Below are positions 34,977 to 42,797 of a DNA stretch of 64,000 nucleotides, in pieces (the first letter of the stretch is position 1; each line of letters starts with the position of its first letter). The stretch comes from Tyzzerella sp. (GTDB lineage Bacteria; Bacillota; Clostridia; Lachnospirales; Anaerotignaceae). The stretch covers positions 248,001 to 312,000 of the forward strand of contig DXZA01000067.1 in NCBI GenBank assembly GCA_019415525.1, given 5' to 3'. Under the pieces are notes generated by a model that worked only from the letters and a program-made list of their open reading frames with translations, searched no databases and was not told the origin of the DNA. Both the position numbers and the translations under genes were made by a program.

Positions 34977-35933
34977 TTATCTTTCTTCCCTAAAGTAGTT
35001 TATACCACAACTTTCAGGAATATTATTTTCTTTAGACTGTTTTATTGATGTTATAACAAGTACAATAGCTGTTATAAGGAATGGAAGCATATCATAAAAA
35101 GCATTAGGAAATGGCAATACTGTTTTTGGTATATAATATTTAAGTACACGTAATGCACCGAATATAAATGACCCCCATATTGCATTTACAGGCTTCCAAG
35201 AAGCAAATATAACAAGTGCAACAGCAATCCAACCAAGACCGCCTACATTGTTACTTATCCATACACCACCATTTATAATCATTGAGCAGTATGCTCCACC
35301 AATTCCACAAATTCCACCGCCAATAATAAGATTAATATATTTAAGTTTTGTAACCTTTATACCAGCAGCATCGGCAGCAGCAGGATTTTCACCTATTGCT
35401 CTTAAATTAAGACCAAGTCTTGTTTTATAAAGATAAAATCCCATTGCTATTGCTATTATTATTCCCATATACACAAAAGGATTATATGAGAAAAACATTT
35501 TTCCGATTACAGGTATATCACTAAGCATAGGTATATGTATATCTCGCATCTGAGCTGTTATGTTTTCAGGAAGTTTTAAAGTTCCTGTTTCTGACTTTCC
35601 AAGCATATATATACCTATAAAGTTAGAAAGACCAATACCAAATATTGTAAGAGTAAGACCTGTTACATTTTGGTTTGCCATAAATGTTACAGTAAGAACA
35701 GCATATATTAAAGACGCAAGAGCTGCTGCAACAAATGAAGCAATAATTGCAACAATAAAATTATCTGTAATATACCCTGCCATAAATCCGGCACAAGCAC
35801 CTATTGACATCATACCCTCAACACCAAGATTAAGATGTCCTGCTTTTTCATTTATTATTTCACCTACAGTACCAAATAAAAGAGGTGTCCCTGCAAGCAC
35901 TGCTGCAACAAATATATTTAAAAACATATCCAT
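34977..35933 (-). CDS. nupQ: ABC transporter permease, nucleoside type (NupQ-like)
   Basis: 318 residues with about eight to ten membrane helices. The N-terminal AGTPLLFGTVGEIINEKAGHLNLGVEGMMSIGA and the later GLNLRAIGENPAAADAAGIKV loop are signatures of the BPD_transp_2 permeases paired with Bmp lipoproteins. It forms the second half of the membrane channel with the permease encoded 2 nt upstream. It is the last gene of the importer operon. Substrate class (purine or other nucleosides) is inferred from the Bmp partner. Confidence 0.9.
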   Translation of the reverse strand: MDMFLNIFVAAVLAGTPLLFGTVGEIINEKAGHLNLGVEGMMSIGACAGFMAGYITDNFIVAIIASFVAAALASLIYAVLTVTFMANQNVTGLTLTIFGIGLSNFIGIYMLGKSETGTLKLPENITAQMRDIHIPMLSDIPVIGKMFFSYNPFVYMGIIIAIAMGFYLYKTRLGLNLRAIGENPAAADAAGIKVTKLKYINLIIGGGICGIGGAYCSMIINGGVWISNNVGGLGWIAVALVIFASWKPVNAIWGSFIFGALRVLKYYIPKTVLPFPNAFYDMLPFLITAIVLVITSIKQSKENNIPESCGINYFREER

Positions 35934-35935
35934 TT

Positions 35936-37030
35936 TCAGGCACCTCCTTTTTTACGAAATACAAATTTATATCTTACAAAAAGTTCACAGCCAAGTACAA
36001 AGAAAAGTATTATTCCTTGAAGTACATCGGCACAATCAGTTGAAAGTCCATATGTTGACTGTAAAACGCTACTTCCTTTTTCAAGTATACTGAAAAGGAA
36101 TGATATTATAAATATCATTATAGGATTAAGTTGTGCAAGCCAAGCAACTATAATAGCAGTAAAACCTACACCTCCGGCAACAGCTGTTGTAAGTGTTTTG
36201 TCAGAGCCTGTTGCTTGTATCATACCAGCAACACCACATATTGCACCACTTAAAAACATTGTACGAAGTGTAATAAATTTTACATTCATACCTGCATAAC
36301 GTGCTGTTTCATGACTTTCACCAACAACACTTATCTCATATCCTTGTTTTGTATATTTAATATATATAAACACAAAAACAGTAAGTATTATAGCCACAAT
36401 CCAACCTATATGTACTCCCATAACTTTATCAAGCATTGCATTTTTTGAAAATGTAGCAATTTTTGAATATCCTTGTGAGCCAGGGTCCATCCAAGGGCCA
36501 TCTCTAAGGTATGAAACAATATGTAATGCTATATAGTTAAGCATAAGTGTAAAAAGTGTTTCATTTGTATCAAACTTAGATTTGAAAAATGCCGGTATAA
36601 GCCCCCATAATCCACCACCTATAATTCCTGCTATAAACATTATGAATATAAGAAGTGTATGATTAAGATTATCATGAAAAAGTGCAAAATATGAAGCAAA
36701 TATTGCACCCATTATAATTTGACCTTCAGCACCTATATTCCAAAATTTCATTTTAAATGCTAATGTAACACCTAATGATGTTATAAGTAATGGTATCATT
36801 ATTTTTACAGTACCTTGAAAAGCCATAGCACTTCTAAAAGCACCTGATATTATTGCACCATATACAGCAAAAGGATTTTCACCTATACAAAGTATAAATA
36901 TACCTCCAGCAACAATAGCAAGAAGAAATGCCATAATTCTTAATATAGCAACATTTTTACCTGACATCTCAGATTTTTTTACTATACGTGCAAAAGGTTC
37001 TTTTGATTTTTGAGTAGCCTGATTAGTCAT
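35936..37030 (-). CDS. nupP: ABC transporter permease, nucleoside type (NupP-like)
   Basis: 364 residues. After a 25-residue cytoplasmic start it shows many helices with VAGGIFILCIGENPFAVYGAII, KFWNIGAEGQIIMGAI and the cytoplasmic coupling loop GYEISVVGESHETARYAGMNVKF, which contacts the ATPase. It shares the fold of its partner but is not a duplicate. The start overlaps the ATPase gene by 8 nt, so the three cytoplasmic-side components are translationally coupled. Confidence 0.9.
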   Translation of the reverse strand: MTNQATQKSKEPFARIVKKSEMSGKNVAILRIMAFLLAIVAGGIFILCIGENPFAVYGAIISGAFRSAMAFQGTVKIMIPLLITSLGVTLAFKMKFWNIGAEGQIIMGAIFASYFALFHDNLNHTLLIFIMFIAGIIGGGLWGLIPAFFKSKFDTNETLFTLMLNYIALHIVSYLRDGPWMDPGSQGYSKIATFSKNAMLDKVMGVHIGWIVAIILTVFVFIYIKYTKQGYEISVVGESHETARYAGMNVKFITLRTMFLSGAICGVAGMIQATGSDKTLTTAVAGGVGFTAIIVAWLAQLNPIMIFIISFLFSILEKGSSVLQSTYGLSTDCADVLQGIILFFVLGCELFVRYKFVFRKKGGA

Positions 37031-38558
37031 TTTCTTCCTCCTCTCCTATTGTTCCACCTGTCATAAGTATACCTATTTCTTCTTTTGTTGTTTTTCTTGC
37101 ATCAACAATACCTGTTATTTTTCCATGACAAAGTACCATTATTCTATCTGAAAGCTCAAGTAAAACATCAAGGTCTTCACCTATATATATAACTGCAACA
37201 CCTTTTTCTTTTTGCTCATTTAAAAGGTCATAAACTGTATATGAAGAATTAATATCAAGACCTCTTACAGGATATGCTGTTATTAAAAGATTTGGATTTG
37301 ACTCTATTTCTCTACCTAAAAGAACTTTTTGAACATTACCTCCGGACATAAGTCTTACAGGTGTATCAACGCTAGGTGTTACAACCTTAAGTTTATCCTT
37401 AAGTTTTTTTGCAAGTTCTCTTGCAGGTTTTCTATCAACAAAAAAGCCTTTTTTATCTTTATATGATTTTAAAAGCATATTGTCAACCATACCCATAGAT
37501 GCAACAAGACCCATTCCAAGCCTATCTTCTGGTACAAAACTCATACTTATACCAAGCTTAATAATTTCTGATGGACTTTTACCTATAATATTTTCTTTTT
37601 TATAGAGTATAGCACCTTGTTTTGCTGGCATAAGCCCTGCTATTGTTTCGCAAAGTTCTTTTTGTCCACTTCCGGCAACTCCGGCAACTCCAAGAATTTC
37701 GCCTGTTTTTATATTAAAAGAAATATCATCAAGAGCTTTTGTTCCATCGCCCTTTATAACAGTAAGGTCTACTATTTTAAGTATTTTTTCTTTATTTTCA
37801 ACTTCATTTCTTTCTATTTCAAGACTTATAGGACGTCCAACCATAAGTTCTGTAAGTTGTTTTTCATTAGTTTCTGATGTATTTACTGTGTCAATACTTT
37901 TACCCTTTCTAAGTATTGTTACTCTATCGCTTATTGACATAACCTCATTAAGTTTATGAGTAATAATTATTATGGCACAGCCTTGCTCTTTCATTTTTCT
38001 CAAAAGTGCAAAAAGTTTCTCTGTTTCCTGTGGTGTTAAAACAGCAGTAGGCTCATCAAGTATAAGTATTTTTGCCCCTCTGTATATAACTTTTAATATT
38101 TCCACAGTCTGCTTTTCACTTACAGACATATTATAAATTTTCTTATCTGGGTCAATTTCAAGACCAAGATTTTTACTTATATTTCGTATTTCCTCTTTTA
38201 AAGCTTTTGGTTTCTTTTTATTTGTTTTTGCACCAAGAATAATATTATCTCCGGCACTAAAAACTTCCACAAGTTTAAAATGCTGATGAATCATACCAAT
38301 ACCCAAATTCATAGCATCAACAGGAGAGTTTATATTAGCTTCCTCTCCTCCTATATATATTGTACCTTTATCCGGATGATATATACCGGAAAGCATATTC
38401 ATAAGTGTTGTTTTACCAGAACCATTTTCACCGAGAAGTGCAAGTATTTCACCATACTTAACTGTCAATTCTATATTGTCATTGGCTACAACACTTCCGA
38501 ATGTTTTGGTTATACCCTTACATTCGATGGCATATTTTATTGCCTTTTCATTAGCCAT
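37023..38558 (-). CDS. nupO: ABC transporter ATPase with two nucleotide-binding domains (NupO-like)
   Basis: 511 residues from the ATG at 38558, which follows AGAGGTGAC; an upstream in-frame start lies in the preceding hairpin region. Domain 1 has Walker A GENGSGKTTLMNM, signature region NMSVSEKQTVEI and Walker B ILILDEPTAVLTP. Domain 2 has a degenerate Walker A GVAGSGQKELC, signature LMSGGNVQKVLLGREI and LLITAYPVRGLDINSS. This asymmetry is normal for sugar/nucleoside importers of the RbsA/NupO class. It energises the two permeases encoded downstream. Confidence 0.92.
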   Translation of the reverse strand: MANEKAIKYAIECKGITKTFGSVVANDNIELTVKYGEILALLGENGSGKTTLMNMLSGIYHPDKGTIYIGGEEANINSPVDAMNLGIGMIHQHFKLVEVFSAGDNIILGAKTNKKKPKALKEEIRNISKNLGLEIDPDKKIYNMSVSEKQTVEILKVIYRGAKILILDEPTAVLTPQETEKLFALLRKMKEQGCAIIIITHKLNEVMSISDRVTILRKGKSIDTVNTSETNEKQLTELMVGRPISLEIERNEVENKEKILKIVDLTVIKGDGTKALDDISFNIKTGEILGVAGVAGSGQKELCETIAGLMPAKQGAILYKKENIIGKSPSEIIKLGISMSFVPEDRLGMGLVASMGMVDNMLLKSYKDKKGFFVDRKPARELAKKLKDKLKVVTPSVDTPVRLMSGGNVQKVLLGREIESNPNLLITAYPVRGLDINSSYTVYDLLNEQKEKGVAVIYIGEDLDVLLELSDRIMVLCHGKITGIVDARKTTKEEIGILMTGGTIGEEEEND

Positions 38559-38586
38559 AATGTCACCTCTGTATATCTTATCTTTT

Positions 38587-38613
38587 AAAAAGGCGGTCAT
38601 AAAAAAGACCGCC
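38587..38613 (-). terminator. Intercistronic hairpin/terminator between bmp and nupO
   Basis: GGCGGTC / GACCGCC with an AT loop; on the minus strand five T follow. It lies inside the operon, so it should let the binding protein be made in excess over the ATPase and permeases by partial termination or by protecting the bmp mRNA end. Confidence 0.8.
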
Positions 38614-38628
38614 CTCACTTAATATAAA

Positions 38629-39801
38629 TTATTTTTCAACTATATTTTTGAAGTACCAGTTTATACCACCTGTTATAGTAGCATCATCAAGACCTTTGCC
38701 TTCTGCGTCTATAACTTCACCTGTATTTGTTTCGATTGGACCTGTAAATACATCCCATTCACCAGATTCAATTCTTGCTTTTTCTTCTTCAATTTTTTCA
38801 ATTGTTCCTTCTGCACAGAAATCTGCTAAAGGAGCTAAGTCAACAAGACCTTCATGAATTCCACCAAAATAGTTTTCGCCTGTCCATGTTCCGTCAATTA
38901 TTGACTGTACTGCATATGTGTAGTATGCTCCCCAGTTCCATATTGTAGATGTTAAAACAGCTTTTGGAGCATCTTTTGACATATCAGAGTTATAACCTAC
39001 ACCATAAACACCTGCTGCTTCTGCTGCAAGCTGTGGGTTTGGAGTATCACAATGCTGTCCGATAACGTCACAGCCTTCTGCTATAAGAGCATCTGCTGCT
39101 TGTTTTTCACCTTCTGGGTCAAACCAGCTATTTGTTGTTTTTACATAAACTTTAGCATCAGGATTTACAGCATTAACACCCATAGCAAAGGCATTTGCAC
39201 CACCTGTAACTTCTGAATTATCTTTTCCCCAAGCAGCTACATATCCAATTTTATCTGTTTCTGTTTTTAAACCAGCTGCAATACCACTAAGATATCTTGC
39301 TTGATAAATTCTACCAAAGTAATTATTAAAGTTTTTACCATTTGATTTATAACCTGTACCATGTGAGAATATAACATCAGGATATTCTTCTGCAAGAAGT
39401 TCACAAGTATCCATATATCCCCAACTTGTAGCAAAAATTACATTACAGCCTTCTTCTATACATTCAAGCATAGCTGTTTCAACTGCTGTTGGGTCATCAT
39501 CTGCAACGTCATTTTTTCTTATAATCTGGCTATCATCAAGACCAATTTCTTTTTGCATAGCAATTATACCTTGGTCATGTGTATATGTATAACCAGAACC
39601 TTCTGCAGGGTTTGAAATATGGATAACACCTATTTTAATATCTTCCTTAGCAATTGCTGGCATAACCCCTTCAGAGCCACCTTCTGTTTCAACTGCTGTG
39701 TTTCCATCTCCTGATTCATTAGTAGTAGAAGTGCTACCACAACCAGTAAATGCACCTATTGCCATTACTAAAGCAAGTGCAATTCCCAAAAACTTTTTCA
39801 T
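38629..39801 (-). CDS. Bmp-family (PnrA-like) nucleoside-binding lipoprotein
   Basis: 390 residues. The signal peptide MKKFLGIALALVMAIGAFTGC ends in a lipobox with Cys21, followed by a Ser/Thr/Glu linker. The mature domain is a Bmp fold: IKIGVIHISNPAEGSGYTYTHDQG, VIFATSWGYMDTCELLAEEYPDVIFSHGTGYKS, NFNNYFGRIYQARYLSGIAAG and a C-terminal ATITGGINWYF. In characterised relatives these proteins bind purine nucleosides and hand them to NupOPQ-type permeases, which follow here. The ATG follows AAGGAGGAG. It is the first gene of the importer operon. Confidence 0.9.
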   Translation of the reverse strand: MKKFLGIALALVMAIGAFTGCGSTSTTNESGDGNTAVETEGGSEGVMPAIAKEDIKIGVIHISNPAEGSGYTYTHDQGIIAMQKEIGLDDSQIIRKNDVADDDPTAVETAMLECIEEGCNVIFATSWGYMDTCELLAEEYPDVIFSHGTGYKSNGKNFNNYFGRIYQARYLSGIAAGLKTETDKIGYVAAWGKDNSEVTGGANAFAMGVNAVNPDAKVYVKTTNSWFDPEGEKQAADALIAEGCDVIGQHCDTPNPQLAAEAAGVYGVGYNSDMSKDAPKAVLTSTIWNWGAYYTYAVQSIIDGTWTGENYFGGIHEGLVDLAPLADFCAEGTIEKIEEEKARIESGEWDVFTGPIETNTGEVIDAEGKGLDDATITGGINWYFKNIVEK

Positions 39802-40309
39802 AATTCTCCTCCTTAAAAATACATATAATATTTTAATGTACAGGTTTTTTAAAACCTTAAAATATAAAAAGGCAAAACAATATAAATGTTCTGCCTATTT
39901 TTTTGTAGTATTTTCTTGACAAAATAACTTTAAACTAAATTAATAAAAATTTCAATATTATTTTTGATATTATTTTCTATATCTACATCTTTAACAAATT
40001 TAGGTAAAAAATTTTTCATAGTTTTTAAACATAAAAATTTAATGTGTTCTATATTTTTTACATTAAAATCACTTTAGCATTTTTTTGTTATTTTTTATTT
40101 AATTTATACAAAAAAAATTAACATCTTAAAGATTTTTTAATATTTGATAATGGGTCAAAGTGTTGAAATTACAGAAAAAAAGAGGTATTATTAATAGTAC
40201 TGATTTTTTACATAAAAATTTAATAACATAATTAAAAACTATATTTTTATATTTTAAAAATCTGAATATAATAGTAATATCTTACAATTTTGAAGGGAGA
40301 AATTTTTAT
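39802..40309. other. AT-rich divergent intergenic region between bmp and mreB
   Basis: 508 nt without a gene. Next to bmp, on its strand, an intrinsic-terminator-like hairpin (39870-39896, AGGCAGAACA / TGTTTTGCCT, then TTTTTATATTTT) and a second hairpin (39842-39857, AGGTTTT / AAAACCT) sit in the leader. Toward mreB, TATAAT at 40267-40272 is a likely -10 element, though its -35 is poor. The rest is very A/T rich with no recognised riboswitch. Confidence 0.6.
40267..40272 (+). promoter_or_regulatory. Probable -10 element of the mreB operon promoter
   Basis: TATAAT 38 nt before the mreB start codon. The matching -35 position (40244-40249, TTTTTA) is weak, so this is a partial promoter call. 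Confidence 0.45.
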
Positions 40310-41338
40310 ATGTTTACAAAGGATATGGGTATAGACCTTGGTACTGCAAACACTTTGGTTTATATGAAAGGAAAAGGGATAATTGTTAATGAACCGTCTG
40401 TTGTTGCAATAAATACACAGACAAGAGAGGTTCTTGCTGTTGGAAACGAAGCTAAAGAAATGATAGGACGTACTCCTGGCAATATAGTTGCAATAAGACC
40501 TATGAAAGATGGTGTTATTGCTGACTTCGATACAACACAGGCTATGCTTCGTTATTTTATAGGAAAAGCTTATGTTCGTTCAATGTTTGGACCAAAACCA
40601 AGAGTAGTTGTTTGTGTACCTTCTGGTGCTACTGAAGTTGAAAAAAGAGCTATTATAGAAGCAGCTATTTCTGCTGGCTCAAAAGATAAAGACACATATC
40701 TTATAGAAGAACCTATGGCTGCATCAATAGGTGCTGGACTTCCTGTTGAAGAACCTACTGGAAGTATGGTTGTTGATATTGGTGGTGGTACAAGTGAAGT
40801 TGCTGTAATTTCTCTTGGTGGTATAGTTACTAGTACTTCTTTACGTGTTGCCGGTGATGAATTTGATTCATATATTGTAAACTATATCAAAAAAGAATAT
40901 AACCTTGCTATTGGTGATAGAACTGCTGAAGAAATAAAAATAACTATTGGTTCAGCTTTCCCAAAAGAAACAGAAGAAACTATGGATATAAGAGGTCGTG
41001 ACCTTATAACAGGACTTCCAAAAACAATACAGATAACTTCACCTGAAATTATGGAAGCTCTTCATGAGCCTGTATTCTCAATAGTTGAAACTATAAAACA
41101 AACTCTTGAATCAACTCCACCTGAACTTGCTGCTGATATTATGGAAAGTGGTATAACTCTTACAGGCGGTGGAGCTTTATTAAGTGGTCTTGATAAACTT
41201 ATAACTTCTGAAACAGGAATGCCTGTAAATATTGCAAACGAACCTTTAAACTGTGTTGCTATGGGTACAGGACTTGTTCTTGAACATATAGACACATTAA
41301 AATCAGTTCTTGTTTCACCAAGAAAAATAAGATTCTAA
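40310..41338 (+). CDS. mreB: Rod-shape-determining actin-like protein MreB
   Basis: 342 residues. The actin-fold phosphate loops are MGIDLGTANTLVYMKGKGI near the start and VVDIGGGTSEVAVISLGGIV in the middle; the adenosine loop GGGALLSGLDKLI is near the C-terminus. The family stretches VAVGNEAKEMIGRTPGNI and EEPMAASIGAGLPV are complete. It forms membrane-bound filaments that steer lateral wall synthesis by the PBP2-RodA pair encoded in the same cluster. It follows GAAGGGAG. The reverse-strand frame inside it is a shadow. Confidence 0.97.
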   Translation: MFTKDMGIDLGTANTLVYMKGKGIIVNEPSVVAINTQTREVLAVGNEAKEMIGRTPGNIVAIRPMKDGVIADFDTTQAMLRYFIGKAYVRSMFGPKPRVVVCVPSGATEVEKRAIIEAAISAGSKDKDTYLIEEPMAASIGAGLPVEEPTGSMVVDIGGGTSEVAVISLGGIVTSTSLRVAGDEFDSYIVNYIKKEYNLAIGDRTAEEIKITIGSAFPKETEETMDIRGRDLITGLPKTIQITSPEIMEALHEPVFSIVETIKQTLESTPPELAADIMESGITLTGGGALLSGLDKLITSETGMPVNIANEPLNCVAMGTGLVLEHIDTLKSVLVSPRKIRF

Positions 41339-41378
41339 TTTCAATTTTGTTTTTAGGCTATTAAAAGGAGAGTTTTCA

Positions 41379-42257
41379 TTGAAATTTTTTGAAAGTTATA
41401 AAAAACAAATATTAATAGTACTTGCTATTTTTCTCCTTGTTGCCTCTGTATTTACAGCAGGTAAAACCGGTAATGCCAATTTTATTGAGAGTACTTTAGG
41501 CTTTATAGTTACACCTTTACAAAAGGTATCAACTAATGTTTCTTCATTTTTTGAAGATAAGTTTTCTAATATAAAAAATCAATCAGACCTTGAAGCCGAA
41601 AATGAAGAGTTGAAATCTGAAATAGAACGTCTTGAAAGAGAAAACAAAAGACTTTCTCTTCTTGATGAAGAAAATAAAAAGCTTTCAGCTCTTCTTGAAA
41701 TCGCACAAAAATATGCTGCTTATGATACAACAGCTTCTCAAATAATAGCAAAAGACCCAGGAAACTGGTATAATATATTCGTTATGGATAAAGGTACAAA
41801 GAATGGTCTTTCTGCTAATATGGTTCTCACTGCCGAAGGCGGTCTTGTTGGTAAAATAACAGAATCTGGATATACTTATTCAAAAGGAATGAGTATACTT
41901 GATAGTCGTAGTTCTGTTTCTGCTATGAGTGTAAGAACCGGTGATTTGGGAATTGTAAAAGGTGACTATACACTTATGAATGATGGTTTATGTAAAATGG
42001 AGTATATTAATTCTGATGCTGAAATAATGGAAGGTGATGAAATAATAACTTCCCATTTAAGCGATATATATCCTCCTGGAATAAGCATAGGTGTTGTAAA
42101 AGAGGTAAAAACAGATTCTAATGGACTTACAAAATATGCAATAATAGAGCCACATGTAGATTTTAAACATCTTGATACAATTCTTGTTATAAGCGAAAAC
42201 GGAGAAATGGCTGATACACAAGAAAAAAATAGTCAAAACGAGGAGGTGTCAGATTGA
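41379..42257 (+). CDS. mreC: Rod-shape-determining protein MreC
   Basis: 292 residues from a TTG at 41379 after AAAGGAGAG. A single N-terminal helix (about 10-28) is followed by a coiled coil (about 63-100, with LEAENEELKSEIERLERENK) and the beta-barrel MreC domain (about 110-275) containing DPGNWYNIFVMDKGTKNGL and VGKITESGYTYSKGMSILD. MreC links cytoplasmic MreB with the outer penicillin-binding protein. The C-terminal tail is polar and variable. Its stop overlaps the mreD start by 4 nt. Confidence 0.95.
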   Translation: MKFFESYKKQILIVLAIFLLVASVFTAGKTGNANFIESTLGFIVTPLQKVSTNVSSFFEDKFSNIKNQSDLEAENEELKSEIERLERENKRLSLLDEENKKLSALLEIAQKYAAYDTTASQIIAKDPGNWYNIFVMDKGTKNGLSANMVLTAEGGLVGKITESGYTYSKGMSILDSRSSVSAMSVRTGDLGIVKGDYTLMNDGLCKMEYINSDAEIMEGDEIITSHLSDIYPPGISIGVVKEVKTDSNGLTKYAIIEPHVDFKHLDTILVISENGEMADTQEKNSQNEEVSD

Positions 42258-42772
42258 GAGCCAGAATAATATCAACTAGTCTTATTCTAATTTTAAATTT
42301 AATTCTTCAATCTACACTTTTTCAAGCAATACGAATAGGAAATATAATGCCTAATACTTCAATTATAATCATTATTTCCTATGCTATTTTACGTGGACGT
42401 ACCGAAGGAGCAGCCGTAGGCTGCTTTTCGGGTATTCTAACAGATATATTCTTTGGTACATCATTTGGTTTTTATGGTTTTCTTGGTATGATAACAGGAT
42501 ATATATGTGGAAGAAGTTTTCATCATCTTTATAGAGAAAACTATATATTACCAATAATGATTTCATCTATTGCAGTATTTGTATATGAAAATATAATATA
42601 TATAACAGGCTTTCTATTTGCCGGAAATACAAATTATATTTATTTTCTTATACATCTTATTATACCTGAAATGGTATATACAGGAGTTTTTTCAATAATA
42701 ATTTATAGACTTTTGTTCGCATTAAACGATTGGCTCGAACAAAAAGAAAAATACAAATATAGGCTTTTTTAA
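42254..42772 (+). CDS. mreD: Rod-shape-determining protein MreD
   Basis: 172 residues from a TTG at 42254 (GATTGA overlap with the mreC stop), preceded by GAGGAGG. Five membrane helices are visible, with LILILNLILQSTLFQ at the start and the conserved YAILRGRTEGAAVGCFSGILTDIFFGTSFGFYGFLGMITGYICG. It completes the Mre membrane complex. Short length and position leave little doubt. Confidence 0.94.
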   Translation: MRARIISTSLILILNLILQSTLFQAIRIGNIMPNTSIIIIISYAILRGRTEGAAVGCFSGILTDIFFGTSFGFYGFLGMITGYICGRSFHHLYRENYILPIMISSIAVFVYENIIYITGFLFAGNTNYIYFLIHLIIPEMVYTGVFSIIIYRLLFALNDWLEQKEKYKYRLF

Positions 42773-42797
42773 TTAGTTGCTTTAAAAGGAGGTTTAC

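Noticed and set aside
39900..40200. Possible purine riboswitch upstream of bmp
   Set aside because: The three-way-junction consensus blocks are not found on the minus strand.
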